Assembly (NCBI GenBank): GCA_034440575.1
Contig: JAOTOL010001479.1
Coordinates: 652,501-716,500 of the forward strand
DNA: 64,000 nt
Direction of reading: 5' to 3'
Source of the DNA: Imbricaverruca yamaguchii
Lineage: Eukaryota; Arthropoda; Thecostraca; Neoverrucidae
Both the position numbers and the translations under genes were made by a program. The notes beneath the pieces are model-generated. The model had not been told where the DNA came from. It saw nothing but the letters and a program-made list of their open reading frames with translations, and searched no databases. Positions 42,919-53,962 of this stretch are shown here, in pieces; the first letter of the stretch is position 1, and the number at the start of each line of letters is the position of its first letter.

Positions 42919-44931
42919 CTGGCGACAGAACGCGATCGTGTCATTAGACGCACATGGTACGAAGACAGTCCGAACTGATCCAGGCTCATTTGTTTGCCCA
43001 TTTGCATTTGTCTATGTACTAAGATGTCACTTTTGGCTGCATCTTTCAAGATTATTCTGAAAATATGCTACAACGTAATCTAAAAAATTCACTGAGCCGA
43101 GACGGTGAGCAATTGAGCGTTCAGGACTTTGCAGCTCGCATATATTTCGAGCAAATATAGCAATCGTAAGAAGTGGTGTCGCTGAGATCTTTATGAATAA
43201 GTGGAGATTAGTGTTCGGCAGATGTCAGGTGTCGCTCCATCTGTCGGAGACATGTCGCATTGTTGGGTGTGATCGTCAGCAAAATATATTGGGGTGCCCG
43301 CTGCAGCACAACCGCTTGGTGTCTCTTTCGGTTCGGATCTGTGGTCCAGTGCTACGTTGGACGCTACGGGTCATGTGGTTACGCTATTTATCGTTCTACA
43401 CGTATATCGATTGTAACAGCGAATTGTTCTCGTGCGTAAGACTATACCACACGATATCCACATACGAACCGATGGTAGCCGAGTTGCTGGTTCGCACGTA
43501 ACCAACCTATTTCTGCTAAGCTACCTGAAATCCTATCGTGTTTCTTTTTTTACCACACACGACTTGAGCGCCAAAATGAACAACCCTCTGAATACGGAAT
43601 AACTGGAATTGGGTGCAGATGATAGAGGTACGTTAGTTAGTTATTTGGGTTTTCGGGTGCATCAACTGCAGTGGTTATACAGCGCCCATATGATAGAGGT
43701 ACGATAGCTAACAATCGACCTAACGGCCGTGCGAGCACAATTAGCACGACAGTCAATGAAGGAAGTGTAATACATGGCATGATTTAAGGCAACCGGTATT
43801 CATGCGCACTTGGAAACAGCATGACTTACGTAGCCGTCCTTACTCAGACTCAGAGGAAGAAGACATTAGCTCTGACACCGTAGGAACCACTCCACAGACC
43901 ACCCAAGCACCGACAACACGAGCAACCAACAAACCAAGCACAACCTCCACGAACAAACTAACCACAACCATGAAAACTAGAACACGTAACAAATCCACTC
44001 GACAATAGACAGCATACGAACAACTCCTCAACCCACTCTCTCCCAACTCTGCCCATGATATGTAATTATATATTAAAAAAGTGAAACAGGCTGGTGCTAC
44101 GCCGACACCAGAACCTTAAACAAACGCAAAAAGCAATTAGACAAAAAACCAACAAAAAACGTTAAAAAAAAGAACGGGAAAAACAAAGAAAACTAGATAA
44201 ATGAGAAAAAAATGAAAGAAAGAAATAACAGTGTATGACCTGACAACCATGTATGCTTGCAATGTCAACACCAAAGACGATGACTCCCAACCACCTCCCG
44301 CAAACACTACCAGGCACCGTCCGGACCACCACCTCCAACCGACTTTAAAGACGTAAACAGCTGTATCGCCACAAGGTGGCAGGCTGTTATTATTCATTTA
44401 CACACACACACTCAAACTGTTATTGATTCAAACGCCCAGGTTCTTAACGAACATGTAGTTGACAACAACCGAGTCATAAACATTGAGGTTTAAATTCAGA
44501 ACTGATCTAAACACAGCTGGTGTTTCTAAGAGGATTGTCTGCGTCACAAGTTGACCATACTACACACACACGGCTGGATTGGCAAAGGACGCGGCAGCGT
44601 TCACCGTTTCCCTGCATAATCCGTCGACAGGTAAAGGCCTGTCATAAAACATGTCACATAAAGACCTGCCATGCGGACAGCACAACCAGAAGTCATACAT
44701 TCGGAAGCCGGTGGGAACATGTCCTCACCTAATAGCACATTTGGGAAGGGAGGAGGTAAGTAGTAGTCAACCCTCCCCCCCCCCACCGCGTGTGACAAAA
44801 CCATCCAATATTTGCAGTGCACAGGACCTAATTTTTGTCTTTTTAAATGACCACTTGGGTGTAAGGGTACGACGAAAACGAGGTCATTTAGCGCCCTTCT
44901 AAAAAGGGATGCCATTCTAAAGTGTTCACGA
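42919..44931. other. PNUTS intron sequence, nothing recognised
   Basis: Apart from the SINE-head-like motif at 43,641-43,687 I see no feature. The A-rich stretch at 44,120-44,220 is low complexity. Confidence 0.35.
43641..43687 (+). repeat. SINE-head-like motif (2 of 4)
   Basis: GTTATTTGGG...GGTGCATCAACTGCAGTGGTTATACAGCGCCC, related to 18,031, 60,361 and 62,891. Confidence 0.4.
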
Positions 44932-44932
44932 A

Positions 44933-45052
44933 ACGCCAGAGACCACCCGAAGTATATGGCTATCGGCATCATACGCCAGAGACCACCCGAAGTATATGGC
45001 TATCGGCATCATACGCCAGAGACCACCCGAAGTATATGGCTATCGGCATCAT
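44933..45052 (+). repeat. Three perfect 40-bp tandem repeats
   Basis: Exact unit of 40 bases, beginning ACGCCAGAGACCACCCGAAG, repeated at 44,933, 44,973 and 45,013. Perfect identity means a very recent expansion. It is about 360 bases from the PNUTS exon at 45,412. Confidence 0.95.
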
Positions 45053-45202
45053 ACCAGTCAAGTGCGCCGATTCTTCAAATGAAAAACCTGAGTTCCAGAG
45101 CTAATCAGATACAATGAATATCTCTGTCTGAGAGCGACGTCGAAAACACACCAATCACCACTTTCGCTCCGCCACTTCTAAAATTAAATAGCTACGTCGT
45201 CA

Positions 45203-45243
45203 TACATAGGAACGAAATACATAGGAACGAAATACATAGGATA
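45203..45243 (+). repeat. 15-bp tandem repeat
   Basis: ATACATAGGAACGAA is repeated about 2.7 times. Confidence 0.8.
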
Positions 45244-45411
45244 AAATGAGGATGGAAATAGGGAGCTTCCCGGCTATTCAAGTGACTTACACAATGAACC
45301 ACGCACCTAGGAAAATACCTGCTCCGAGGTCATCGACACCGACGGCCACCGCCAGAGGGCGAAGAGTAGGTCACGATCAGGCAACGGAATCGGTCACAGC
45401 AACACACTCAC

Positions 45412-45639
45412 CCCGTTCAGTCTCGTCCATCTCGAAGTAGTTGACGTGGACCAGGGTGTCTTCGGGCACCCAGCGGACGCTGAGCTTGCGTCGGTTCAGC
45501 GGCCGGTGGTAGATTAGCGCTCCTCTCAACTGGCGGGCGGCCCCAGATGGTCGGACCGACGCCGGGGTCGACGCCGGAGACGACGCGTGTTGGGTCTCGT
45601 CCGACGACCGCTCCAGCGGGATGGTGGGTGGCGTGGGTG
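45412..45639 (-). CDS. PPP1R10: PNUTS internal exon with RVxF PP1-docking motif
   Basis: 228 bases. The phase-compatible acceptor is ...GTGGCCGGCAG at 45,640; the donor is CGGG|GTGAGTG. It encodes a Pro/Ser/Thr-rich segment, then R-R-K-L-S-V-R-W followed by V-P-E-D-T-L, H-V-N-Y-F-E-M-D-E-T-E-R. The basic residues plus V-x-W form the RVxF motif that docks protein phosphatase 1, and the following Y-F-E-M-D-E-T-E-R is highly typical of PNUTS. An upstream CAG (about 45,722) would also be a good acceptor, but its phase does not fit the previous exon. PP1 binding through this motif restrains PP1 on some substrates and positions it on polymerase II. Confidence 0.92.
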
Positions 45640-45925
45640 CTGCCGGCCACACATGGACACAGTCGGCACAAGATCCGGGCATATCACCGGCGCGCAAATG
45701 CCGGTACACAGGCCGCAACCTGCAGTAGACCGACGCCAGGGCATTCATGCACATGTCACTCCCCACGATCATTGTGGCATCGCTACTTAGTGCTTAAAGT
45801 GCACAGCTACAAACGGAGATGCAGTCAATAAAACCAAAGCACGTAGAACACACTGGCACATCTAGTGCACCGAGTAATGGAGCAGATCAGAATACTTATG
45901 AATAGTGCGTGCGTTAGGAGCGTAC

Positions 45926-46100
45926 CTCGCTCGTCGTCGGCCTCGTGACTCTCATCGGCAGCCATGTCCTCGACCTCGTCGGCGTCGACGGCCTTCTGCT
46001 CCTTGTCAGTCGGTTCTTTCGGCTGCTCAGACTGCTCCTCGGACTCATCCTTTTCTTTCTCGTCGTCCTTCTCTTCTTCGACCTGCGTGTCCTGGTAAAA
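45926..46100 (-). CDS. PPP1R10: PNUTS internal exon: acidic region
   Basis: 175 bases; acceptor CCTTCCACAG, donor GAG|GTACGC. It enters in phase 0 and leaves in phase 1, agreeing with both neighbours. It encodes an almost purely acidic/polar stretch (V-E-E-E-K-D-D-E-K-E-K-D-E, then E-V-E-D-M-A-A-D-E-S). Such a spacer between the nuclear-localisation region and the PP1 motif is expected for this family, though poorly conserved in sequence. It is preceded by a 14.5-kb intron filled with retroelements. Confidence 0.82.
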
Positions 46101-46430
46101 CTGTGGAAGGCACCCGTCGATTCACACCATACATGCATTGATGCCAATGGAAGAGTACGCAATCGGTATTGGTATTGCAAAGCTGACGCAAAATATCGTC
46201 GATTAGTCATAGTATTCTCATCACGCGAGCGTAGCATATGCCCTACTGTACCAAGCGAAGTGGTTTGGTTGAGTCGATCTTATACAGCTGACTCGGCACT
46301 ATTTGAAGAAGAAACCAGTATAGCAAATTTTCCACGCTCCCATATGCTGCAAGATCACTCGATACATTTGAGGAACTATCAGCACGTTTCAGACAACAAT
46401 GACTATTATAGTTGTTCATTGTGACTGCAA

Positions 46431-46651
46431 TTTTGCCTAGGGCTGGAGCCTCCCCTGATTGGAGCTCTAGGACACTGGCAGCCAACGCCAGGGTAGGTAA
46501 GCTGTGCCATGAGTTAGGTTTCACCTTTGTAGACAAGTGGTGCAGGTTTTATGCATCGTGGGACCTCTATCAGAGGGATGGCCTGCACTTCTCCGAGAAG
46601 GGGGTCCATTTGTTAGGCAAAGTGAATGAGCATGTCATTCAGGGAAACTAG
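46431..46651 (+). pseudogene. CR1 copy 3 ORF1 fragment (esterase C-terminal part)
   Basis: Encodes I-L-P-R-A-G-A-S-P to D-G-L-H-F-S-E-K-G, including the Asp-His block. The Ser and Asn blocks are missing because of the 5' truncation. It ends at a stop at 46,649-46,651. Confidence 0.85.
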
Positions 46652-46654
46652 GAA

Positions 46655-48120
46655 ATGGGGTGGGGAGGGATGAAATTGCATTGCCAACTCAGGAATATTC
46701 CAAGTGTCAGCCAAGGCAATAGAACCTCAAAGTCAGCAAATAGGGACAGCAGTAGTTCAAGGAGGCAGAGTGATAGTTCATCTAGTGATAAAAGAACTCC
46801 TCAGCATGAAAAAGCCAAAGGTGGTTATGGAGCATTTGTTAAGTGTATGATGTTTAATGCTCAGAGTATCCGATCGAAATCTGATGAGTTCAAGTGTTAT
46901 GTTGCTGAGGAGTAACCAGATTTTGTTTCCATTTCGGAGGTATGGGTCAGTGAAGGGTATTTTGGAGATAACTTGCATGACTATGATATCCAGGGATACA
47001 ATATATTTTCGTACAATAGGGGTCCAGCAATGAAAGGGGGTGGTGTACTGCTCTATGTGAATAGCTTATTTAGTTCTAAAAAAGTAGCAGGTGGGGATCA
47101 AAATGTGTCTGTGGAGTCCATTTGGCTTGATGTCACTGTGGGAAAAGGCAACAGCAATACTCTGAGGATAGGAGCTTTCTACCGATCAGGAACCTTGCCA
47201 CATTCTCAGCAACTGGAGCTTGATAAGGTGATTTGTGAGGAAATCAGTAGAAACTTTCAGAGGAAGTGCATTATTCTTGGTGACTTTAATCTAAAAGGAT
47301 ATGAAAATGTTGGTGTTGGCTCCCTGTCATGCAAAATGTTTAGGAAATGCCTTGAAGAGGACCTGTTCTTACACCAGTTTGTATCTGAACCTACCAGGCA
47401 TGGCTCATTTTTGGACCTTGTATTCTCGGATTTAAGTGAATTGGTTCAAGACTTGACTCTAGGAGAAACTCTAGGAAGAAGTGGCCATAGCATAGTTAGA
47501 TTGAAGGCACATGTAGGGGAGATTATTAAGGATAATTTGGTAAAGGTTCCAAATTTCAACACCGCAGACTTTGACTGCATGAGAGCGGCTTTAAGTGCCA
47601 TCAGATGGAAAGAAGAATTCTCCAATTTAAATGCCTGTGAAATGTGGGAAAAGTTCAAATCTTACTTGAAGGAAATTCAGATTAGACATGTCCCCCAAAA
47701 GCAAAGACGCAAAAGAAGGGTAGGAAAGCCAGCATGGCTTACACCAGACTTGATAAAAGCAATTAAGGCTAAAAACTGCATTTAGTGTTTAAAGAAGCTT
47801 CAAATGTCGTTAATTTAAAGGTGTATCGAAAAGCTAGACATTGTGAAGCAAAAAACCAGAGCAGCAAAGCGTGCAAAAGAACTGGATTTAGCTAGGAACT
47901 GTAATGGGGATAGTAAAAAGTTATTTAGTTTCCACAGGCTGAGTAAAGTTTCCAGCACAATTGGTCCACTGGAAGTAAATGGGACTACATTGGGTGAGGG
48001 TAGCGAGATGGTTGAGGAGCTGAGCAAGCAGTTTAAATCAATGTTTACGTTGGAAGATATGACCAATCTGTCGACCGTACACCATAGTTCAGTGACATGT
48101 GATCTGATAAATAATGTTGA
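46655..48120 (+). pseudogene. CR1 copy 3 ORF2, endonuclease part
   Basis: Matches the leader, endonuclease and linker of the intact ORF2 at 13,552-16,554. A GAA-to-TAA change at about 46,912 stops the frame after C-Y-V-A-E-E. A second break near 47,780 (A-K-N-C-I then stop) interrupts the linker. Endonuclease blocks I-I-L-G-D-F-N and S-G-H-S-I-V remain, the latter with Asp changed to Gly at the catalytic S-D-H site. Confidence 0.88.
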
Positions 48121-48240
48121 TTTTTTTTAAAAAGAGATTTTTTTTTATCTTTTAAGGGAAAAAAAACCCAAAAAAAAGCAAGAACCCCTCAAAAATTTTT
48201 TAAGGGAATTTGGGGAGAACAAAAAAAAAAAAAAAAAACG
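48121..48240. other. Homopolymer-smeared sequence, probable consensus error
   Basis: The order of base types follows CR1 ORF2 (region F-I-G-S-D-V-V-Y to S-I-I-F-C) but nearly every run is stretched into homopolymers, with an A-run of about 18 at the end. A natural mutation process would hardly do this, so I suspect poor consensus. Confidence 0.65.
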
Positions 48241-48254
48241 TATAATATTTTGTA

Positions 48255-48634
48255 GACATTGCGTGAGACGAAATGTACGACCCTCAATATACCAGGAGGT
48301 GCTGGGTTTACTCAACATCAAAAGTAGCGTTAGGGATCATGCTATATTACTCAACGTTTCGGCCAGGGGCCATCATCAGGAGTGATATAAAAAATGGCAG
48401 GGTTAACAATTGAAAAAACGCGGGAAGAAAGCGTGCAAAAATACACGTGAAACACAGAAAAGCATCTCCATTCCTGCAGACACTACAAGAAACTCCAAAC
48501 CAGAAATCAACTAGGTCAAGATAAAATCCTCTGAGGAAGCCCGGGCCGATGGTCCATATACATATCGACACATATATAGACATATATCGAATGTAACGCT
48601 TAATACATAAAATATAATTTATGTTCATGTAATT
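48255..48634 (-). repeat. PLE terminal repeat (pLTR) 1
   Basis: About 375 bases between the ORF stop and the next ORF start. Equivalent repeats: 51,986-52,360 (minus), 54,282-54,656 and 58,009-58,383 (plus). Each holds one hammerhead-like motif. A conserved 93-codon frame in it is probably incidental. Confidence 0.85.
48344..48388 (-). ncRNA. Hammerhead-like ribozyme motif, PLE-A
   Basis: Minus strand: stem I ATATCACTC / GAGTAATAT (eight pairs, one A-C mismatch) closes around CTGATGA, stem II GGCC-CCT-GGCC, GAA, then A-C/G-U as a minimal stem III and a GTT cleavage triplet. One extra U lies before stem II. Hammerhead ribozymes are known in PLE terminal repeats. Confidence 0.6.
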
Positions 48635-51600
48635 TTATGTGATATACCAAGACGTCGTTTGCGTGTTTAGTTGCGGCCGTAGATTACGTATGTGTAGAGA
48701 TTCGAGGACCTTCAGATCAGCGTTGTCCCTGGCTGTTGCTAGAATTTCTACTTTGAAGTTTGTGTTAGTGTCGCTGTGTTCCATGTTAGAATGTTTGCCG
48801 ATCATGTGTTCGCCTAAAGGTGTGTATTCTCTCCGAAGTCTGGCATCTCCCAAGTGCTCATTGTACCTATCCCTGATGCTACGCTTGGTTTCTCCGACAT
48901 AAAATATTCCAAGACAGCTGTTGCACGTTATTTTATAGACTACGTTTTTTCGCGTGCATCTACCTTTGAGCCCGTTACTACAGGTGTGGCATGTTCGTCT
49001 ACCAGCAGGGCATGGCGACAATTCCAGGGCTGAGCGGACCAGGTAAGATTTCAGTGTAGGTCCGCTAGTCCAGGCTACCCTAACATGATCTAGATGAGAC
49101 GAACGGATAGCTGCATTAACCTGTCGACATAGTTGGTCATCGACAAAAGGAAGTCTCATGTAGACGTAATTGGGATTGCTACATGCTCGATGCCGACGTT
49201 GCCCACTTATCCTACTCCTGTTGTGAGGGTGGACAGTACGAGCGGCGGAGTGTACCCGATGTGCTGGGTATCCGTTTTCCAGGAAAAGGGTTTTCATCTT
49301 CGCAAGGCTCCGCTCGCACGAAATAGTGTCGGAGGAGACTCGTGCTGCTCTCCTCATTTGGGATGTTAAAACGGCCTTTTTAGTGGCCATCGGGTGGGCC
49401 GAATCATAATGCAAGATGATGGGGGCTGCCATTGGTTTAAAGTACAGTTCGGTGGTGTAGCTACCATCAGCCTGAACTACAAACAACGTATCGAGGAAAG
49501 GAATCGAAGTGGTATGAGCAGTGTGTTCCAAGGTGAACTTGATGCTGGAGTGTTGTTGGTTAATTTCTGCAAAGAAGTCGAGCAGAGAGGCCAAGCCATG
49601 TGTCCAAACACCAAAAATATCGTCTATATACCTCATGTAGAGAGCTGGCTTCAAATCATGCGACGCTAGGAAGCTCGACTCAAGGCGGTGCATAAAAGCA
49701 ATTGCTAAAGGAGGTGCACATCGGTTGCCCATAGCCACTCCTTTCGTTTGCTTGTACATGGAGTTACCAAAACGTATGAGGTTATTGCTGAAAATATGTG
49801 TTAGTAATTTCGCACAGTCCTGTACCCCAATCCCGAAGAGACGGATATCATCCAGATTGTCCTCGATTAGGCGAATTACAGCATCTATTCCCTCCTTTAT
49901 CGGAATACTGCCATATAAATTTTTGACGTCCATGGTGAAAACAATACTGCCCTCCGGAAGTTTGGTAGGAAACGTTTCTTTCACTCTCTGTAGGTACGAC
50001 TCCGTGTTTGTCAGATGGGCGGGAACCAACGCTAGTATCTGGACAAGAATCTTGCTCAAGAACCAAGATAGCTTGTCTAGGGGGTCACCACTGGCCGACA
50101 CTATGGGGCGCAGTGGAACCCCTAATTTGTGGTTTTTTGGAAGCCCGTATAATTCCGCTGTGCGGCTGGAGTGAGGGAGGAGAGACAAAACTGTGTCTTT
50201 ATGTAACTTCCCGGATAAAGTTTCCTTGATAATAGTACACGTTTCAATTTCGAGACGTTTGGTAGGGTTTGGCTGGGAAGGAATGCTCTGATAATCATCC
50301 GTTATTGTCCTGGCCTTTTCAATGTAATCCGTTTTGTTTAGCACGACGAATCCTTTGCATTTATCTGACGGCTTCACTATTACAGTATCGTTGTATTTCA
50401 ATTCCCGCAGTACTTCCCTCTGTTTCGCATAATTGTCCGACCTTTTGTTCGATGCTCTGTTGTGATATTTATATGCTTTTAGAACTTTAGTTTTTAAATC
50501 TTTCAATTCAGATTCTAATTGAGTTGTGGCTCTCGGTGGTTGGTATGCAGGAGTGTCGGGAAACATGGTGCGAAGCTTTGAATGACCTGTGCTAGAGGTG
50601 CTTTGTGATAAGCCTGCCTGCGGTACCTGAGGTACAGTTTGCTGTTTTGTCTCCCTCACATTCCTCCACCGCAAACCATAGATCGCCCTTTCTACGCCTG
50701 ATTCTGCCCTTTCCAAACAGCTACGATCTACTTTTTGAGGTAACGCGAAATTTGGGCCTTTGTCAAGCAATCCCAATATACCTGAGTCTAGAGGTAACTT
50801 ACTTAGATTAGATGTGCGACTGGTACTGTATTGTTCAGTGCCATCGCCGTTGGTGTCCGTACCGTGGGTGCCTGAAGTACTGCAACTACCCGAGCTCTCT
50901 CCACTAGTAGCCGCGTGGTGAACTAAATTGTTTGTATCTAGGAGTGGCGTCGGTGGTTGGTACGATGAGTGTGTACCTAGGCGAAGTTCGTCCTCTTGTG
51001 GTGCGCTGCGGGCGGCTGCTAGCCTCACGCCGCAGTTTCTGACTCCAGAAACAACGCTGGAGATCACGAAACACAGACACCACCCGCGCATTGCCAAAGC
51101 CCACCCAAAGTTCCTAACAGTCACAACGCTGGACACGAACGCACTAAACAACGAAGCGCACCAGACCCTATCCGCACAGCAGCGAAAACCGACAACACTA
51201 CGTGGTGAAGCACCAACATCACTACAAACACATGTTCTCACTGGATCGCCGAGTTTGTCCTCCTCTGACTTCTGAGGAAAGAGATTACTTGTTTCTATGG
51301 GTAGTGAAGTGGAGTCCCTAGAGATCTGACTGGGCCGAGGCGTCGAACTGGAGACTTCTTCCGTTGCTGCAACACTTGAGGACACTGGAGACTCTATCTT
51401 CTGGACATTTTCGGGCAGGTGACTCGGACACGGTACCTGCAGGAGGGTACTTCCCGGAAGACAAGTGCTTAACAGTGTCCCATGCCCTGATGCGAGCTCA
51501 CGGCATGAGCCACTGCTGTCTACTCGATTCTGCTTCCGAAGCGATTCAAATTTCTTGACTAACCTTTGTCTGCAAGCGCTTCTTTCATGACGAAGGAGGG

Positions 51601-51985
51601 AGTGGCACTGTTCCAACAACCAGCACCAATCTGGACAGCTGCAGGACAAACGCCGCTCCAAACGGCGCAGACTTCTCCTCAAATAAGCCCGATGTCTGTA
51701 AGCATCTGAAATTTCTTCTCCTAACATGATACCTTGAAGCTTGCTAACTTGTTTACGGACCCGCTGGCTGCTGGAGCTGTGAAGAATTGGAACCTTGGAG
51801 ACTATGAATCTGGGGTAGAGCCTTTCATGTCTGCAGTTGATGAGGAAGATGATCCGTTCTTCGACACGTCCTAGCTTTTGATGCAAAATTGCAAATTGTG
51901 CCATTTCTTCCGTGAGGTCGCCACTGTTATACCATTGTTTAATACAACGAAGAATGGCTCTTAGATGCTCCTGGGTTTTAGACAT
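48635..51985 (-). CDS. PLE-A ORF: reverse transcriptase with GIY-YIG endonuclease
   Basis: An intact frame of 1116 residues starting M-S-K-T-Q-E-H-L. Residues 1 to about 520 are a long, low-complexity N-terminal extension of unknown role. Next come V-I-V-K-P-S-D-K-C-K-G-F-V-V and Y-G-L-P-K-N-H-K (about 612-618). The RT follows: M-D-V-K-N-L-Y-G (about 685), K-G-V-A-M-G (about 748) and Y-M-R-Y-I-D-D (about 783-789, catalytic Asp pair). A Cys cluster C-H-T-C...C is at about 999-1010. The GIY-YIG nuclease follows: Y-K-I-T-C-N-S-C-L-G-I-F-Y-V-G-E-T (about 1017-1033), R-D-R-Y-N-E-H, and a C-terminal E in L-E-S-L-H-I. This is the domain order of endonuclease-bearing Penelope-like elements. All key residues are present, so it could be active. 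Confidence 0.93.
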   Translation of the reverse strand: MSKTQEHLRAILRCIKQWYNSGDLTEEMAQFAILHQKLGRVEERIIFLINCRHERLYPRFIVSKVPILHSSSSQRVRKQVSKLQGIMLGEEISDAYRHRAYLRRSLRRLERRLSCSCPDWCWLLEQCHSLLRHERSACRQRLVKKFESLRKQNRVDSSGSCRELASGHGTLLSTCLPGSTLLQVPCPSHLPENVQKIESPVSSSVAATEEVSSSTPRPSQISRDSTSLPIETSNLFPQKSEEDKLGDPVRTCVCSDVGASPRSVVGFRCCADRVWCASLFSAFVSSVVTVRNFGWALAMRGWCLCFVISSVVSGVRNCGVRLAAARSAPQEDELRLGTHSSYQPPTPLLDTNNLVHHAATSGESSGSCSTSGTHGTDTNGDGTEQYSTSRTSNLSKLPLDSGILGLLDKGPNFALPQKVDRSCLERAESGVERAIYGLRWRNVRETKQQTVPQVPQAGLSQSTSSTGHSKLRTMFPDTPAYQPPRATTQLESELKDLKTKVLKAYKYHNRASNKRSDNYAKQREVLRELKYNDTVIVKPSDKCKGFVVLNKTDYIEKARTITDDYQSIPSQPNPTKRLEIETCTIIKETLSGKLHKDTVLSLLPHSSRTAELYGLPKNHKLGVPLRPIVSASGDPLDKLSWFLSKILVQILALVPAHLTNTESYLQRVKETFPTKLPEGSIVFTMDVKNLYGSIPIKEGIDAVIRLIEDNLDDIRLFGIGVQDCAKLLTHIFSNNLIRFGNSMYKQTKGVAMGNRCAPPLAIAFMHRLESSFLASHDLKPALYMRYIDDIFGVWTHGLASLLDFFAEINQQHSSIKFTLEHTAHTTSIPFLDTLFVVQADGSYTTELYFKPMAAPIILHYDSAHPMATKKAVLTSQMRRAARVSSDTISCERSLAKMKTLFLENGYPAHRVHSAARTVHPHNRSRISGQRRHRACSNPNYVYMRLPFVDDQLCRQVNAAIRSSHLDHVRVAWTSGPTLKSYLVRSALELSPCPAGRRTCHTCSNGLKGRCTRKNVVYKITCNSCLGIFYVGETKRSIRDRYNEHLGDARLRREYTPLGEHMIGKHSNMEHSDTNTNFKVEILATARDNADLKVLESLHIRNLRPQLNTQTTSWYIT

Positions 51986-52360
51986 TGCGTGAGACGAAAT
52001 GTACGACCCTCAATATACCAGGAGGTGCTGGGTTTACTCAACATCAAAAGTAGCGTTAGGGATCATGCTATATTACTCAACGTTTCGGCCAGGGGCCATC
52101 ATCAGGAGTGATATAAAAAATGGCAGGGTTAACAATTGAAAAAACGCGGGAAGAAAGCGTGCAAAAATACACGTGAAACACAGAAAAGCATCTCCATTCC
52201 TGCAGACACTACAAGAAACTCCAAACCAGAAATCAACTAGGTCAAGATAAAATCCTCTGAGGAAGCCCGGGCCGATGGTCCATATACATATCGACACATA
52301 TATAGACATATATCGAATGTAACGCTTAATACATAAAATATAATTTATGTTCATGTAATT
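51986..52360 (-). repeat. PLE terminal repeat (pLTR) 2, between PLE-B and PLE-A
   Basis: Acts as the 3' repeat of PLE-B and the 5' repeat of PLE-A. It is nearly identical to the other three copies in the array. Confidence 0.85.
52070..52114 (-). ncRNA. Hammerhead-like ribozyme motif, between PLE-B and PLE-A
   Basis: Same core and stems as at 48,344-48,388. Placed here it would cut a tandem transcript between PLE-B and PLE-A. Confidence 0.6.
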
Positions 52361-53962
52361 TTATGTGATATACCAAGACGTCGTTTGCGTGTTTAGTTGC
52401 GGCCGTAGATTACGTATGTGTAGAGATTCGAGGACCTTCAGATCAGCGTTGTCCCTGGCTGTTGCTAGAATTTCTACTTTGAAGTTTGTGTTAGTGTCGC
52501 TGTGTTCCATGTTAGAATGTTTGCCGATCATGTGTTCGCCTAAAGGTGTGTATTCTCTCCGAAGTCTGGCATCTCCCAAGTGCTCATTGTACCTATCCCT
52601 GATGCTACGCTTGGTTTCTCCGACATAAAATATTCCAAGACAGCTGTTGCACGTTATTTTATAGACTACGTTTTTTCGCGTGCATCTACCTTTGAGCCCG
52701 TTACTACAGGTGTGGCATGTTCGTCTACCAGCAGGGCATGGCGACAATTCCAGGGCTGAGCGGACCAGGTAAGATTTCAGTGTAGGTCCGCTAGTCCAGG
52801 CTACCCTAACATGATCTAGATGAGACGAACGGATAGCTGCATTAACCTGTCGACATAGTTGGTCATCGACAAAAGGAAGTCTCATGTAGACGTAATTGGG
52901 ATTGCTACATGCTCGATGCCGACGTTGCCCACTTATCCTACTCCTGTTGTGAGGGTGGACAGTACGAGCGGCGGAGTGTACCCGATGTGCTGGGTATCCG
53001 TTTTCCAGGAAAAGGGTTTTCATCTTCGCAAGGCTCCGCTCGCACGAAATAGTGTCGGAGGAGACTCGTGCTGCTCTCCTCATTTGGGATGTTAAAACGG
53101 CCTTTTTAGTGGCCATCGGGTGGGCCGAATCATAATGCAAGATGATGGGGGCTGCCATTGGTTTAAAGTACAGTTCGGTGGTGTAGCTACCATCAGCCTG
53201 AACTACAAACAACGTATCGAGGAAAGGAATCGAAGTGGTATGAGCAGTGTGTTCCAAGGTGAACTTGATGCTGGAGTGTTGTTGGTTAATTTCTGCAAAG
53301 AAGTCGAGCAGAGAGGCCAAGCCATGTGTCCAAACACCAAAAATATCGTCTATATACCTCATGTAGAGAGCTGGCTTCAAATCATGCGACGCTAGGAAGC
53401 TCGACTCAAGGCGGTGCATAAAAGCAATTGCTAAAGGAGGTGCACATCGGTTGCCCATAGCCACTCCTTTCGTTTGCTTGTACATGGAGTTACCAAAACG
53501 TATGAGGTTATTGCTGAAAATATGTGTTAGTAATTTCGCACAGTCCTGTACCCCAATCCCGAAGAGACGGATATCATCCAGATTGTCCTCGATTAGGCGA
53601 ATTACAGCATCTATTCCCTCCTTTATCGGAATACTGCCATATAAATTTTTGACGTCCATGGTGAAAACAATACTGCCCTCCGGAAGTTTGGTAGGAAACG
53701 TTTCTTTCACTCTCTGTAGGTACGACTCCGTGTTTGTCAGATGGGCGGGAACCAACGCTAGTATCTGGACAAGAATCTTGCTCAAGAACCAAGATAGCTT
53801 GTCTAGGGGGTCACCACTGGCCGACACTATGGGGCGCAGTGGAACCCCTAATTTGTGGTTTTTTGAAGCCCGTATAATTCCGCTGTGCGGCTGGAGTGAG
53901 GGAGGAGAGACAAAACTGTGTCTTTATGTAACTTCCCGGATAAAGTTTCCTTGATAATAGTA
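52361..53962 (-). pseudogene. PLE-B, 5'-truncated with a 1-base frameshift
   Basis: The 488-codon frame 52,361-53,827 holds the complete RT catalytic blocks, Cys cluster and GIY-YIG domain. Compared with PLE-A, a G is missing at about 53,867 (TTTTTTGAAG against TTTTTTGGAAG), which shifts the upstream frame. The copy breaks at about 53,962, within the codons for T-I-I-K-E-T-L. The N-terminal extension is absent. Confidence 0.9.

Larger units (their letters stand above)
46431..48253 (+). mobile_element. CR1-type LINE, copy 3, left part
   Basis: Opposite in orientation to copies 1 and 2 and to PNUTS. It starts within the ORF1 esterase region at about 46,431 and runs to TATAATATTTTGTA (48,241-48,254), where PLE sequence begins. 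The last 120 bases before that are homopolymer-smeared. The element resumes at 58,433. Confidence 0.88.

Noticed and set aside
44933..45052. CRISPR-like array
   Set aside because: The repeats are contiguous with no spacers, in a eukaryotic intron. This is a simple tandem repeat.
50928..51275. Plus-strand frame opposite the PLE N-terminal extension, also present as the mirror at 55,367-55,714
   Set aside because: It is duplicated because the PLE is duplicated. The minus-strand PLE frame explains the region; the low-complexity N-terminal part of the PLE ORF leaves the reverse strand open too.
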